Positions 9,143 through 19,015 are shown, counted from the first letter of the stretch. The stretch: DNA of 64,000 nt from Brachybacterium phenoliresistens (GCF_000576425.1 NZ_KK069988.1:1-64000), one strand, 5' to 3'. Notes: generated by a model not told the origin, from the sequence alone. Made by a program: numbers and translations.

Positions 9143-9182
9143 GGCGCGGGGAGGGAGCATCGTGCCGGCCCTGCCCCGCGCC
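9143..9182. terminator. Bidirectional hairpin between convergent pabBC and otsAB
   Basis: A 9-bp perfect GC stem (9143-9151 with 9174-9182) can be extended by four pairs after a bulged G. It lies in the 69-nt gap between two convergent genes. Confidence 0.5.
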
Positions 9183-9206
9183 GTCCTGCCCGCGCCGCCG
9201 GCGGGC

Positions 9207-11456
9207 TCAGCCCTCGCGGCGCAGGCGCAGGATCTCGTGCAGCAGCTGCGCGACCTCCTCGGGGCCGTCGACCCGGAAGGCCGCGGCGGTGTCGCCCGCG
9301 CCCACCTTGATGGTCAGGTCGTGCTCCCCGCCGCGCACGAAGACGCTCTCGTCGGTGACGTCGTCGCCCAGGTACAGCCAGGCGTCCACGGCCGCGGCGC
9401 GCGCCAGGGCCTCCAGGGCGGTGCCCTTGTCCGTCTGCACCACGGAGAACTCCACGACCTCCTTGCCCGGGGTCACCTTCACGTCCGGCAGGGTGCGCGC
9501 GTACTCCAGCGCGGACTCGGTCGCGTTGACGGCGCCGCGACCGCGGGCGGTGCGGGTGTGCAGCACGCTCGCCATCGGCTTGCGCTCGACATCGGCGCCG
9601 GGGTGCTTCTGGGCGATCACCTCGAGGGTGCGGGTGATCGAGGCCAGCAGCGCCTCCTTGTGCTCGTCCATGGTCAGCGCCGCGGCGTCGAGCACCCCGG
9701 CGTTCATGTCCGGCGGCAATGCACCGACCTCCGCGCCGTGCGATCCCACCAGCACCACGGAGCTGGGCATGCGGGTATGGGCGTCGAGGTCGCCCAGCGA
9801 GCGGCCCGAGACCAGGGCGACGTTCACGCCCGGATCCTCGGTGAGCTCGCGCAGGGCGGAGAGGCTGTCGGGGTCGGGGACCACGGCGTCGCGGTCGGCG
9901 ACGATCGGCGCCAGCACCCCGTCGAAGTCGGAGGCGACGAGGATCCGCGGGGTGCGGGCGAAGCGGGCGAGAGCCGCCTCCAGCTCCTCGCGCGGAGGCT
10001 TCTCCTCGCCGGTCAGCCGCACCGGCGGCCGCGCGATCTCCTCGGGCCGCCCGGCGGACTCGAGATCGCCGAGGAAGGCGTGCGCCCACGCCTGCACGTC
10101 GTGGTCCAGCACCTGGCGGCGCAGCGAGAGCATGGCCTGCTCCTGCTCGTCCTCGGGCATCTTGAGGGCCTGCAGGATCGCCGTCTTCAGCTCGTCGATG
10201 TCGTGGGGGTTGACGAGGATCGCGGCGCGCAGCTCATCGGCGGCGCCGGCGAACTCGGACAGCACCAGCACGCCGCGCAGGTCCGGCCGGGAGGCGACGT
10301 ACTCCTTGGCCACGAGGTTCATGCCGTCGCGCAGCGCCGTCACCAGCACCACATCGGCCGCCATGAACAGCGCCGTCATGTCGCGACGGTCGAAGGAGCG
10401 GTGCAGGTAGGAGATCGCAGGCCGGCCGATCGGCGCATGGTCGCCGTTGATGCGGCCCACCGTGAGCTCGACCTCGTCGCGCAGCTGGCGGTAGGCCTCG
10501 ACGCGCTCGCGGGAGGGCGTGGCGACCTGGATCATCACCGCGTCGTGCGGATCGATGGAGCCGTCGCGCAGCAGCTCGCCCCAGGCCTTGAGCCGATGGC
10601 GGATCCCCTTGGTGTAGTCCAGGCGGTCCACGCCGAGCACGATCTTGTCCGGCTCGCCCAGCTCCCGGCGCAGCTCCGCGGCGCGCTCGCGCACCGCCGG
10701 ATCCTCCGTCAGCGAGGAGATCGCGGCGGTGTCGATCGAGATCGGGAAGGACTTCGCGACGACCTGCCGGGCCGGCTCGGAGCCGATCCCGGGGACGGTG
10801 GCGGTGTACTGGTCGACCTGGTAGCCCAGCAGGTGGCGCACCGCGGAGAGGAAGTTCACCGCATCGGACTCGCGCTGGAAGCCGACCAGGTCCGCGCCGA
10901 GCAGGCCGCGCAGCACCTGGTTGCGCTTGGGCAGCTGCGAGAACAGCTCGACGGGCGGGAAGGGGATGTGGTTGAAGAACCCGATGCGGACGTCGGGCCG
11001 CGAGGCCCGGATCATCTCCGGCGCCAGCTGCAGCTGGTAGTCGTGCACCCAGATCGTCCCGCCGGGGGCGGTGGCCGCGGCCGCCGCCTGCGCGAAGCGC
11101 CGGTTGACGCGCACATAGGCGTCCCACCAGGCGCGGTGGAACTCCGGGTCGACGATCACGTCGTGGTAGAGCGGCCACAGCGTCCCGTTGGAGAAGCCCT
11201 CGTAGTACTTCTCGACGTCCTCCGCGGACAGCGCCACCGGGTACAGGTGCATGCCGTCGGCGGCGAAGGGCTCCGGGGCCTCCCCGGCGGTGCCGTGCCA
11301 TCCCACCCAGGCGCCGCTGTCCACATGGCGCATCACGGACTCCATGGCGGTGACCAGGCCTCCGGGACTGGTCACCCATTCCGTGGCGCCGTCGGGGAGG
11401 GTGCGGGCGTCGACGGGAAGCCGATTGGCGACGATCACGAGATCATGTGTGGGCAC
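9207..11456 (-). CDS. otsAB: Bifunctional trehalose-6-phosphate synthase / trehalose-6-phosphate phosphatase (OtsA-OtsB fusion)
   Basis: 749 residues carrying both steps of the OtsAB pathway. The GT20 synthase domain (about 5-465) shows VIVANRLPVD, WVHDYQLQLAPEM, GFFNHIPFP, GVDRLDYTKGI and RDGMNLVAKEY. A linker leads to a HAD-type phosphatase domain (about 500-745) with nucleophile Asp510 in SDFDGVLAPI, VSGRSL and GDDVTDE. It would make trehalose from UDP-glucose and glucose-6-phosphate, as a compatible solute and, in many actinobacteria, a precursor of cell-wall glycolipids. GTG 11456 is chosen because GGAAGG lies 7 nt upstream and homology starts at residue 4; the frame stays open further upstream but without homology. 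It diverges from lysA. Standalone OtsA and OtsB are more usual in bacteria. Confidence 0.95.
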   Translation of the reverse strand: MPTHDLVIVANRLPVDARTLPDGATEWVTSPGGLVTAMESVMRHVDSGAWVGWHGTAGEAPEPFAADGMHLYPVALSAEDVEKYYEGFSNGTLWPLYHDVIVDPEFHRAWWDAYVRVNRRFAQAAAAATAPGGTIWVHDYQLQLAPEMIRASRPDVRIGFFNHIPFPPVELFSQLPKRNQVLRGLLGADLVGFQRESDAVNFLSAVRHLLGYQVDQYTATVPGIGSEPARQVVAKSFPISIDTAAISSLTEDPAVRERAAELRRELGEPDKIVLGVDRLDYTKGIRHRLKAWGELLRDGSIDPHDAVMIQVATPSRERVEAYRQLRDEVELTVGRINGDHAPIGRPAISYLHRSFDRRDMTALFMAADVVLVTALRDGMNLVAKEYVASRPDLRGVLVLSEFAGAADELRAAILVNPHDIDELKTAILQALKMPEDEQEQAMLSLRRQVLDHDVQAWAHAFLGDLESAGRPEEIARPPVRLTGEEKPPREELEAALARFARTPRILVASDFDGVLAPIVADRDAVVPDPDSLSALRELTEDPGVNVALVSGRSLGDLDAHTRMPSSVVLVGSHGAEVGALPPDMNAGVLDAAALTMDEHKEALLASITRTLEVIAQKHPGADVERKPMASVLHTRTARGRGAVNATESALEYARTLPDVKVTPGKEVVEFSVVQTDKGTALEALARAAAVDAWLYLGDDVTDESVFVRGGEHDLTIKVGAGDTAAAFRVDGPEEVAQLLHEILRLRREG

Positions 11457-11499
11457 GGGGCCACCTTCCACAGCTGAGCGGACGACTCCTGGCCGCCCC

Positions 11500-11505
11500 A
11501 ACCTA
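11500..11505 (-). promoter_or_regulatory. Candidate -10 box for otsAB
   Basis: TAGGTT on the minus strand lies 43 nt upstream of the GTG start. No matching -35 was found. Confidence 0.35.
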
Positions 11506-11602
11506 CCAAGCACGGCCGATGGTTCCCGGCGCGAGCCGGCCGGGCGGAGGGCTCCCTCGGGGGCGCCATCGGACGCCCCGGCGCCGCGCGCCCGCCGGCC
11601 GA

Positions 11603-11608
11603 TAGGAT
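11603..11608 (+). promoter_or_regulatory. Candidate -10 box for lysA
   Basis: TAGGAT in the divergent otsAB/lysA spacer would give a leader of about 55-60 nt for lysA. The -35 region is unclear. Confidence 0.4.
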
Positions 11609-11670
11609 CCCGGACGTCCCGTCGCACCCCGGCGGCCCCGTCGTCCCCGCACCCGAAGGACCCCTGGACC

Positions 11671-13086
11671 ATGCGCGCACACGAAGCAGGCGCCCTGCAC
11701 GGCAACGATCCCGCCCCCACCTGGCTGCCCTATCCGGCCGATGTGAACGCCCTCCTCGAGGACCTGTGGTCCGGCTCGACGCGCCGCGAGGCCGACGGGG
11801 AGCTGTCCGTGGGCGGGGTGCGCGTGAGCCGCATCGCCGAGGAGATCGGCACCCCGGCCCTGGTGGTCGACGAGGACGACTTCCGCGCCCGCGCCCGCCG
11901 CTTCCGCACCGCCTTCGCCCGCGCCTTCGCCCCGCATGCGGGCGCCAGCACCTACTACGCGGGCAAGGCCTTCCTGTGCGGCGCCGTGGCCCGCTGGGTC
12001 GAGGAGGAGGGCCTGGGGCTGGACGTGTGCACCGGCGGCGAGCTCGCGGTGGCCCTGCGCGCCGGCTTCCCGCCCGAGCGCCTGGCCCTGCACGGCAACA
12101 ACAAGTCCGACGAGGAGCTGCGGCGGGCCCTGCGCGCCGGGGTGGGCCGGATCGTCGCCGACTCCATCGAGGAGATCGACCGCATCGCGAGCCTCGCCCG
12201 CGAGACCGGGGTGCGCGCCCCGGTGATGCTGCGCATCACCACCGGCGTCGAGGCGCACACCCACGAGTTCATCGCCACCGCCCACGAGGACCAGAAGTTC
12301 GGCATCTCCCTCACCGCCGGGGACGCCTTCACGGCGGTGGCCCGCGCCCTGGAGCACGACGCCGACCTCGAGCTGATCGGCCTGCACTCCCACATCGGCT
12401 CCCAGATCTTCGACACCGGCGGCTTCGAGGTCGCCGCCCGCCGCGTGCTGGACCTCGTCGCCCGGGTGCGGGACGAGCTGGGCCACACCATCGACCATCT
12501 CGACCTCGGCGGCGGCTTCGGCGTCATGTACAACTCCCAGCACACGCCGTCCCCGGCGGAGGCGCTCGCCGACGGCATCGCCGGGATCGTCGAGAAGCAG
12601 TGCCACGAGCTGGACCTCCCCGTGCCGCACGTGGCCTTCGAGCCCGGCCGCGCCATCGCCGGGCCCTCCACCCAGACCCTCTACACGGTGGGCACCGTCA
12701 AGGACGTCCACCTCGGCGGCCCGCACCACCGCGTGTACGTCTCCGTCGACGGCGGCATGAGCGACAACGTGCGCACCGCCCTGTACGACGCGGACTACTC
12801 CTGCCTGCTCTCGGGGCGCACCTCCGACGCCGCCCCCGCCGTCGTGCGCGTGGTCGGCAAGCACTGCGAGAGCGGCGACATCGTCGTCAAGGACGAGTAC
12901 CTCCCCGCCGACGTCCGGCGCGGGGACCTCGTCTCGGTGCCGGTGACCGGGGCCTACTGCTATTCCCTCGCCTCGAACTACAACCACGTGCCGCGTCCGG
13001 CCGTGGTCGCCGTCAAGGACGGGACGGTGCGCACCATCGTGCGCCGCGAGACCGAGGACGACCTGCTCGCCCTGGACGTCGGCTGA
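11671..13086 (+). CDS. lysA: Diaminopimelate decarboxylase
   Basis: 471 residues. This PLP-dependent fold-type III enzyme makes L-lysine from meso-diaminopimelate, the last step of lysine biosynthesis. Seen in the sequence: the PLP lysine Lys99 in TYYAGKAFL, LHSHIGSQIFDTGGF, DLGGGFGVMY, FEPGRAIAGP, the KHCESGD motif carrying the active-site cysteine, and GAYCYSLASNYN near the C-terminus. ATG 11671 has GAAGGA 10 nt upstream and fits the start of homology; the frame is open further upstream without similarity. It heads the block lysA-hom-thrC-thrB-rho, but the usual upstream neighbour argS is absent and otsAB takes its place. Confidence 0.96.
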   Translation: MRAHEAGALHGNDPAPTWLPYPADVNALLEDLWSGSTRREADGELSVGGVRVSRIAEEIGTPALVVDEDDFRARARRFRTAFARAFAPHAGASTYYAGKAFLCGAVARWVEEEGLGLDVCTGGELAVALRAGFPPERLALHGNNKSDEELRRALRAGVGRIVADSIEEIDRIASLARETGVRAPVMLRITTGVEAHTHEFIATAHEDQKFGISLTAGDAFTAVARALEHDADLELIGLHSHIGSQIFDTGGFEVAARRVLDLVARVRDELGHTIDHLDLGGGFGVMYNSQHTPSPAEALADGIAGIVEKQCHELDLPVPHVAFEPGRAIAGPSTQTLYTVGTVKDVHLGGPHHRVYVSVDGGMSDNVRTALYDADYSCLLSGRTSDAAPAVVRVVGKHCESGDIVVKDEYLPADVRRGDLVSVPVTGAYCYSLASNYNHVPRPAVVAVKDGTVRTIVRRETEDDLLALDVG

Positions 13087-13152
13087 TCCGGCCGCGCGCA
13101 TCCCGCCCGTCCCACACGTTCATACGGGGCAACCTGTTCATGCCTGCTCCGT

Positions 13153-13158
13153 TAGAGT
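13153..13158 (+). promoter_or_regulatory. Candidate -10 box for the hom operon
   Basis: TAGAGT in the 118-nt gap between lysA and hom. Upstream, two similar heptamers (CGTTCAT at about 13117 and TGTTCAT at about 13135) form a short direct repeat that might be a regulator site. Weak evidence. Confidence 0.3.
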
Positions 13159-13204
13159 TCACGGTGCCCCGTCGCCCCGACCGCCTGCCCGGAAGGACCC
13201 CCGA

Positions 13205-14551
13205 ATGACGTCTGCGGCCCCCGCCCCCCATCCCGGTGACGACCCCCGCCCGACCCTGCGCGTGGCGCTCCTGGGCGCCGGCACCGTCGGCTCCGAGGTG
13301 CTGCGGCTGATGCGGATCCACGGCGAGGAGCTCACGCATCGCATCGGGGCCCGCCTCGAGGTGATCGGCGTGGCCGTGCGCGACCTCGACCGCGACCGCG
13401 GCGAGCACGTGGATCCGTCCCTGCTGACCACCGATGCAGAGTCCCTGGTCACGCAGGCCGACCTCGTCATCGAGGTGATGGGCGGCATCGAGCGGGCGCG
13501 CAGCCTGATCCTCTCGGCCCTCGAGTCCGGGGCGAGCGTCGTGACCGCCAACAAGGCGCTGCTCGCGCAGGACGGCGCCACCCTCTACGAGGCCGCGGAC
13601 CGCCACGGCGTGGACCTCAGCTTCGAGGCGGCCGTCGCCGGCGCGATCCCGCTGGTCCGGCCGATCCGCGAGTCCCTCGCCGGGGACCGCATCCAGCGCG
13701 TGATGGGCATCGTCAACGGCACCACCAACTTCGTCCTGGACGCGATGACGCGCACCGGCGCGGACCAGGCCGAGGTCGTCGCCCGCGCCCAGGAGCTGGG
13801 CTACGCCGAGGCCGATCCCACGGCCGACGTCGAGGGCTACGACGCCGCCGCGAAGGCATCGATCCTGGCCTCCCTCGCCTTCCACACCCGGGTGGGCCTC
13901 GGCGACGTGCACCGCGAGGGCATCACCGAGGTCACCGCCGAGGACATCGCGGCGGCCCGCCGCATGGGGCGCACCATCAAGCTGCTGAGCATCGTCGAGC
14001 GGATCGTGGACGGCGACGAGGAGCGGGTCTCCGCGCGCGTGTATCCCGCGATGATCCCCGACTCCCATCCTCTGGCCTCGGTCTCCGAGGCCTACAACGC
14101 GGTGTTCGTCGAGGCGGAGGCCGCCGGATCGCTCATGTTCTACGGCCAGGGCGCCGGGGGCACCCCCACCGCCTCCGCGGTGCTGGGCGATGTGGTCGGC
14201 GTCGCGCGCCAGCGCGTGCACGGCGGCTACGGCCCGCGCGAGTCGGCCTACGCGGAGCTGCCCATCGCCGGGATCGGCGACCTGCGCACCCGCTTCTACC
14301 TGGCGCTGACCGTGGAGGACCGCCCCGGCGTCCTCGCCGACGTCGCCGGGTGCCTGTCCTCGCACGGCATCTCCATCTCCACCATCCATCAGCAGCCGCT
14401 CCCGGAGGGCGAGGGCACGGGGGAGCGGGCCGTGATCGGCATCTCCACCCATCGGGCCCGCGAGCAGTCCACCACGGCAGCCCTCGACGAGCTCTCCGCC
14501 CGGCCCGCGGTCCAGAGCATCGACTCCGTCCTCCGCCTCGAAGGGGAATGA
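13205..14551 (+). CDS. hom: Homoserine dehydrogenase with C-terminal ACT domain
   Basis: 448 residues. It reduces aspartate-4-semialdehyde to homoserine, the branch point to threonine and methionine. A Rossmann motif GAGTVG (24-29) opens the protein; [19 protein letters not shown], the family signature around [19 protein letters not shown], and [11 protein letters not shown] follow. An ACT domain (about 365-445; [19 protein letters not shown]) suggests feedback control, by threonine in related actinobacterial enzymes. ATG 13205 follows GGAAGGA by about 7 nt. It is followed closely by thrC and thrB as an operon. Confidence 0.96.
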   Translation: MTSAAPAPHPGDDPRPTLRVALLGAGTVGSEVLRLMRIHGEELTHRIGARLEVIGVAVRDLDRDRGEHVDPSLLTTDAESLVTQADLVIEVMGGIERARSLILSALESGASVVTANKALLAQDGATLYEAADRHGVDLSFEAAVAGAIPLVRPIRESLAGDRIQRVMGIVNGTTNFVLDAMTRTGADQAEVVARAQELGYAEADPTADVEGYDAAAKASILASLAFHTRVGLGDVHREGITEVTAEDIAAARRMGRTIKLLSIVERIVDGDEERVSARVYPAMIPDSHPLASVSEAYNAVFVEAEAAGSLMFYGQGAGGTPTASAVLGDVVGVARQRVHGGYGPRESAYAELPIAGIGDLRTRFYLALTVEDRPGVLADVAGCLSSHGISISTIHQQPLPEGEGTGERAVIGISTHRAREQSTTAALDELSARPAVQSIDSVLRLEGE

Positions 14552-14556
14552 TCCAC

Positions 14557-15615
14557 ATGGCACATCAGTGGCGCGGCGTGATCGCCGAGTACCGCGAGCA
14601 CCTCCCGTTCGGGGATGACGACACCCTGCTCACGCTGGGGGAGGGCGGCACGCCGCTGGTGCACTCCCCGACGCTCTCGCAGACCGTCGGCGCCGAGGTG
14701 CACATCAAGGTCGAGGGCATGAACCCGACCGGCTCCTTCAAGGACCGCGGCATGGTCTCGGCGATGAGCCGCGCCGTCAGCGACGGCGCCCAGAAGGTCG
14801 TGTGCGCCTCCACCGGCAACACCTCCGCCTCCGCGGCCGCCTACGCCACCCGCGCCGGGATCGGCTGCGTGGTGCTGCTGCCGCAGGGCAAGATCGCCGC
14901 CGGCAAGCTCGCCCAGGCCGTCGTCCACGGGGCCCAGCTGGTCCAGATCGACGGCAACTTCGACGACTGCCTCGAGATCGCCCGCAAGCTCGACGCCCAG
15001 TACCCCGTCGAGCTCGTGAACTCCGTGAACCCCTACCGCCTGCAGGGCCAGAAGACCGCCGCCTTCGAGATCGCCGATGCGCTCGGCGGCGCCCCGGACG
15101 TGCACATCCTGCCCGTCGGCAACGCGGGCAACATCTCCGCCTACTGGATGGGCTACCAGGAGTACCGCGACAAGGGCATCACCTCCTCCGTCCCGCAGAT
15201 GTGGGGCTTCCAGGCCGAGGGCGCCGCGCCGTTCACCGCCGGCCGCCCGATCCCGAACCCGGAGACGATCGCGACCGCCATCCGCATCGGCGCCCCCGCT
15301 TCCTGGGACCTCGCCGTCGCCGCCCGCGACGACTCCGGCGGCCTGATCGGCGCGGTCTCCGACGAGCAGATCCTCGATGCCCAGGAGATCCTGGCCGGAG
15401 AGGTCGGCATCTTCGTCGAGCCAGCCTCCGCCGCCGGCGTCGCCGGGCTGCTGCAGCAGTCCTCCCGCGGCCTGGTCCCCGCCGGGGCGCGGATCGCGAT
15501 CACCGTCACCGGGAACGGGCTCAAGGACATCGACACCGCGCTCTCGCGCCGCGATCTCACCCCGACCGTCGTCGAGGCGGATGTCAACGCCGCCGCGGAG
15601 GCGATGGGCCTGTGA
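14557..15615 (+). CDS. thrC: Threonine synthase
   Basis: 352 residues, normal for the short actinobacterial form. This PLP fold-type II enzyme turns O-phosphohomoserine into threonine. The Schiff-base lysine is Lys62 in [24 protein letters not shown] and [14 protein letters not shown] bind PLP, and VTGNGLKD is near the C-terminus. Two in-frame ATGs exist: 14548 overlaps the hom stop but is only 2 nt after the AAGGGG site, so 14557 is preferred. The stop overlaps the thrB start by 4 nt. Confidence 0.96.
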   Translation: MAHQWRGVIAEYREHLPFGDDDTLLTLGEGGTPLVHSPTLSQTVGAEVHIKVEGMNPTGSFKDRGMVSAMSRAVSDGAQKVVCASTGNTSASAAAYATRAGIGCVVLLPQGKIAAGKLAQAVVHGAQLVQIDGNFDDCLEIARKLDAQYPVELVNSVNPYRLQGQKTAAFEIADALGGAPDVHILPVGNAGNISAYWMGYQEYRDKGITSSVPQMWGFQAEGAAPFTAGRPIPNPETIATAIRIGAPASWDLAVAARDDSGGLIGAVSDEQILDAQEILAGEVGIFVEPASAAGVAGLLQQSSRGLVPAGARIAITVTGNGLKDIDTALSRRDLTPTVVEADVNAAAEAMGL

Positions 15616-16529
15616 GGATCGGCCGCCGGAGCGCGGCGGTCCGCGTCCCGGCCACGAGCGCGAACCTCGGGCCGGGCTTCGACGCGATGGGCCTCGCCCT
15701 GGGACTCCATGACGACCTGGAGGTCGAGGCCGTCGCCGGCGGCCTCGAGATCGAGGTGACCGGCGAGGGCGCCCAGGACGTCCCGCGCACCGAGGACCAC
15801 CTCGTGGTGCGGGCCCTGCGCATCGGCCTGGACCACGCGGGCGCCCCTCAGATCGGCGTGCGCCTGCGCACCCGCAACCGCATCCCGCACGGCCGGGGGC
15901 TGGGCTCGAGCGCCGCGGCCGCGGTCGCCGGCCTGCTGCTGGCCCGCGGGCTCATCGCGGATCCCGCGGGCCTGGACGACCAGGCGGTGCTCGCCCTCGC
16001 CACCGCGATCGAGGGCCACCCCGACAACGCCGCTCCGGCCCTGCTGGGCGGCGTCACCCTCTCGTGGATGCAGCAGGAGGTGCCCCGCACCGTGCGTCTC
16101 GCGGTCGCCGAGGGCGCCCTGAACCCGATCGTGCTGCGCCCCGAGGCGACGCTGTCCACCGCGAAGGCCCGCTCCCTGCTGCCGGCCGAGGTCCCGCACG
16201 CCGATGCGGCCTTCACTGCCGGCCGTGCGGCCCTGCTGGTGCACGCCCTGGCCACGGACCCGTCCCTGCTGCTTCCCGCCACCGAGGAGCGCCTCCACCA
16301 GGAGCAGCGGGCCCCGGGCATGCCGCAGAGCGTGGAGCTGATGCGGGTGCTGCGGTCCGAGGGGTTCCCGGCGGTGATCTCCGGGGCGGGGCCGACGGTG
16401 CTCGTCCTCGCAGGGGATCACGACCGCCTCTCCTCGCTCGTGCGCCGGGTGGTGGATCGGCCCGAGCAGTGGCGCCTGGCACGTGTCGGCCTGGACACCA
16501 CGGGCGCGGCGCCCGCTGTGGTAGGTTGA
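15612..16529 (+). CDS. thrB: Homoserine kinase
   Basis: 305 residues, GHMP kinase family. It phosphorylates homoserine with ATP to feed ThrC. The N-terminal [20 protein letters not shown] and the ATP-binding loop [13 protein letters not shown] (about 92-104) are clear, as is the C-terminal [13 protein letters not shown]. The GTG start at 15612 overlaps the thrC stop (GTGA), giving tight coupling of the last two threonine steps. The 3' end contains a -10-like TAGGTT that probably serves rho. Confidence 0.95.
   Translation: MRIGRRSAAVRVPATSANLGPGFDAMGLALGLHDDLEVEAVAGGLEIEVTGEGAQDVPRTEDHLVVRALRIGLDHAGAPQIGVRLRTRNRIPHGRGLGSSAAAAVAGLLLARGLIADPAGLDDQAVLALATAIEGHPDNAAPALLGGVTLSWMQQEVPRTVRLAVAEGALNPIVLRPEATLSTAKARSLLPAEVPHADAAFTAGRAALLVHALATDPSLLLPATEERLHQEQRAPGMPQSVELMRVLRSEGFPAVISGAGPTVLVLAGDHDRLSSLVRRVVDRPEQWRLARVGLDTTGAAPAVVG
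16522..16527 (+). promoter_or_regulatory. Candidate -10 box for rho at the 3' end of thrB
   Basis: TAGGTT lies inside the last codons of thrB. No good -35 is seen at 16-19 bp. If used, the rho message carries a leader of nearly 390 nt. Confidence 0.3.
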
Positions 16530-16918
16530 GGGCGCGTCCAGGCGGAGAACGCCACTGCGACGACCTCTCCCGGACCCGGGACCGGCGCCGCAACGACGAA
16601 CCCCACCTCGCAGCGCAGTGCTCCGGTGCATGAGCCCGGTCCCCGGACCACGGCTCTCCGCGCCCGCACCCCGCATCGACCGCATGCGACAGTCCGCATC
16701 CGGTCACGGGACGCCGACGCACCAGAACCATCTTCTCGACGGACGTGGAACCCGCCCGCCGCTCCTCGCGGCGTGCTCCCTCCGCCGGACAACGATCCCC
16801 TGATCACCGCACGGCGGGCCGAGAGCGGCCCCTGGCGGTCCGGGATCCGTCACAGCGCTCCCGGCCGCATGCCGGGCACGACGAGCCGAGACCATCGGCT
16901 CCACAGGAAGGAACCTGG
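16530..16918 (+). other. 389-nt leader/intergenic region before rho
   Basis: No recognisable gene. One frame (16626-16922) stays open for 98 codons and ends in a TGA overlapping the rho GTG, but the Arg/Pro-rich product has no homology I know and such frames are common at this GC level. Several GC-rich inverted repeats can be drawn; none has a decisive terminator form. Long leaders before rho fit known autoregulation of rho in other bacteria, which is an inference here. Confidence 0.5.
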
Positions 16919-18943
16919 GTGAACGACACCACCGCCGCCTCGGGCGAGAACACCTCGCTCGCGGCGAAGAAGCTCCCGGAGCTGCAGGCCATCGCCGCCT
17001 CCATGGGCATCAAGAACGTGCGCCGCCTGCGCAAGAACGACCTCATCGAGGCGATCCGCGGCGGAGGTTCCGGCCCCGCGCAGGGCGGCTCCGCGGCCCC
17101 CGCGAAGAGCGCCCCCGCCGCCGAGGCCCCGGCCGCCCAGCCCGCGGCCGCCGCCGAGGCTCCCGCCGCGCCGGCGGCCGAGGCGCCCCGCGCCGAGAGC
17201 TCCGCCCCCGCGCGCAGCCCCGAGCTGGACATCGAGCTGCCCAGCCGCTCGGGCCGGCAGGACGACTCGCGCCGCGAGGACTCCCGCCGCGACTCCGGCC
17301 AGGAGCAGGACCAGGAGCGCGGCCAGCGCCGTGGCCGCTCCGATCGTGAGCAGGGGCAGGGCCGCTCCGATCGCGAGCAGGGCCAGGGCCGCTCCGACCG
17401 CGAGGGCGGACGCCGCTCCGATCGCGAGCAGGATCGCGACGAGCAGCGTCAGGACGGCGAGCGTCCGGGACGCGGCAACCGCCGGGACCGCCCGCGCCGC
17501 ATCGAGGACATCGAGCTCCCGGCGCGCGGCGCCGAGGACGCGGAGGGCTCCGGCCGCGGCGAGGACCAGGACGGCGAGGACCGCCGGGGTCGCCGCTCGC
17601 GCAACCGCACCCGCGACCGCAAGCGCCGCGGGCGCGGCGGCCAGGGCGGCGAGGGCGGCCAGGACCAGGGCCGGGATCAGGGCCGCGACCAGGGCCGCTC
17701 CCAGAACGACGATCCCGAGGTCCGAGACGGCGACGAGCTCGTCTCCGTCGCCGGGATCCTCGACATCCGCGACAACAACGCATACATCCGCACCACCGGC
17801 TACCTGCCCGGTCCCAGCGACGTCTACGTGACGATGAACCAGGTGCGCCGCCACGGTCTGCGCAAGGGCGATGCGATCGTCGGCCAGGTCCAGGCCCCGC
17901 GCGAGGGCGAGGAGCGCGAGGCGCCGCCGCAGCAGTACTCCGGCGGCCGCAACCGTCGCGGCAAGAACAGCGGCGGCAACCAGGGCAAGTTCGCCGCGCT
18001 CGTCCAGATCGACACGATCAACGGCATGACCGCCGAGCGCGCCCGCTCCCGCGTGGACTTCAGCAAGCTCACCCCGCTGTACCCGGACGAGCGCCTGCGC
18101 CTGGAGACCGCCCCGCTGGGTCTCGCGCCGCGCGTGATCGACCTCGTCTCGCCGATCGGCAAGGGCCAGCGCGGCCTCATCGTCGCGCCCCCGAAGGCCG
18201 GCAAGACGATCATCATGCAGCAGATCGCCAACGCGATCACCACGAACAACCCCGAGGTCCACCTCATGGTCGTGCTCGTCGACGAGCGCCCCGAGGAGGT
18301 CACGGACATGCAGCGCACGGTCAAGGGCGAGGTCATCGCCTCGACCTTCGACCGCCCGGCCTCGGACCACACCATCGTCGCCGAGCTCGCCATCGAGCGC
18401 GCCAAGCGCCTGGTCGAGATGGGCCGCGACGTGGTCGTGCTGCTGGACTCGCTGACCCGCCTCTCGCGGGCCTACAACCTGGCGGCCCCGGCCTCCGGTC
18501 GCATCCTCTCCGGCGGTGTCGACGCCTCGGCGCTGTACCCGCCCAAGCGGTTCTTCGGCGCGGCCCGCAACATCGAGCACGGCGGCTCGCTGACCATCCT
18601 CGCCTCGGCGCTGGTGGAGACCGGCTCGAAGATGGACGAGGTGATCTTCGAGGAGTTCAAGGGCACCGGCAACATGGAGCTGCGCCTGTCCCGCTCGCTC
18701 GCCGATCGCCGCATCTTCCCGGCCGTGGACGTCAACGCCTCCGGCACCCGCCGCGAGGAGGAGCTCATGGGCAAGGACGAGCTCGCGATCATGTGGAAGC
18801 TGCGTCGCGTCCTCGGCGCCCTCGAGCAGCAGCAGGCGCTCGAGCTGCTCCTGGAGCGGATCAAGAAGACGAAGTCCAACACCGAGTTCCTCATGACGGT
18901 GCAGAAGAACACCCCGAGCGTGAACGGCCGCGCGAACGACTGA
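16919..18943 (+). CDS. rho: Transcription termination factor Rho, actinobacterial form with large insertion
   Basis: 674 residues, about 250 longer than the E. coli protein. An N-terminal Rho_N/SAP-like helix bundle (about 13-48; LPELQAIAASMGIKNVRRL) is followed by a low-complexity Arg/Gly/Gln/Asp/Glu segment (about 50-260) typical of actinobacterial Rho and probably RNA-binding. Next comes a cold-shock RNA-binding domain (about 270-345), then the hexameric ATPase with Walker A APPKAGKT (423-430) and Walker B VVVLLDSLTR (about 505-514). GTG 16919 sits 6-8 nt after AGGAAGG. The insertion contains tandem nonapeptide repeats. A 15-bp hairpin follows the gene. Confidence 0.96.
   Translation: MNDTTAASGENTSLAAKKLPELQAIAASMGIKNVRRLRKNDLIEAIRGGGSGPAQGGSAAPAKSAPAAEAPAAQPAAAAEAPAAPAAEAPRAESSAPARSPELDIELPSRSGRQDDSRREDSRRDSGQEQDQERGQRRGRSDREQGQGRSDREQGQGRSDREGGRRSDREQDRDEQRQDGERPGRGNRRDRPRRIEDIELPARGAEDAEGSGRGEDQDGEDRRGRRSRNRTRDRKRRGRGGQGGEGGQDQGRDQGRDQGRSQNDDPEVRDGDELVSVAGILDIRDNNAYIRTTGYLPGPSDVYVTMNQVRRHGLRKGDAIVGQVQAPREGEEREAPPQQYSGGRNRRGKNSGGNQGKFAALVQIDTINGMTAERARSRVDFSKLTPLYPDERLRLETAPLGLAPRVIDLVSPIGKGQRGLIVAPPKAGKTIIMQQIANAITTNNPEVHLMVVLVDERPEEVTDMQRTVKGEVIASTFDRPASDHTIVAELAIERAKRLVEMGRDVVVLLDSLTRLSRAYNLAAPASGRILSGGVDASALYPPKRFFGAARNIEHGGSLTILASALVETGSKMDEVIFEEFKGTGNMELRLSRSLADRRIFPAVDVNASGTRREEELMGKDELAIMWKLRRVLGALEQQQALELLLERIKKTKSNTEFLMTVQKNTPSVNGRAND
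17336..17437 (+). repeat. Tandem 27-bp repeats inside the rho insertion
   Basis: Two nearly identical 27-bp units (17336-17362, 17363-17389) encode RSDREQGQG twice. Two shorter degenerate units follow (17390-17413, 17414-17437). Copy number in such repeats often differs between strains. Confidence 0.75.
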
Positions 18944-18963
18944 TCGCCCGCCGCCCCGCAGCA

Positions 18964-18998
18964 CGACGACGCCCCGCCGGATCGGCGGGGCGTCGTCG
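18964..18998. terminator. Bidirectional terminator between rho and the sugar cassette
   Basis: A perfect 15-bp stem (18964-18978 with 18984-18998) with a 5-nt loop lies in the 72-nt gap between the convergent rho and permease genes. It is one of the strongest hairpins in the window. Confidence 0.8.
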
Positions 18999-19015
18999 CG
19001 CTGAGGGGGCGGGGA

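Noticed and set aside
16626..16922. 98-codon frame in the rho leader as a real gene
   Set aside because: No homology, no ribosome-binding site, and composition as expected of non-coding GC-rich DNA; kept only as a low-weight finding.
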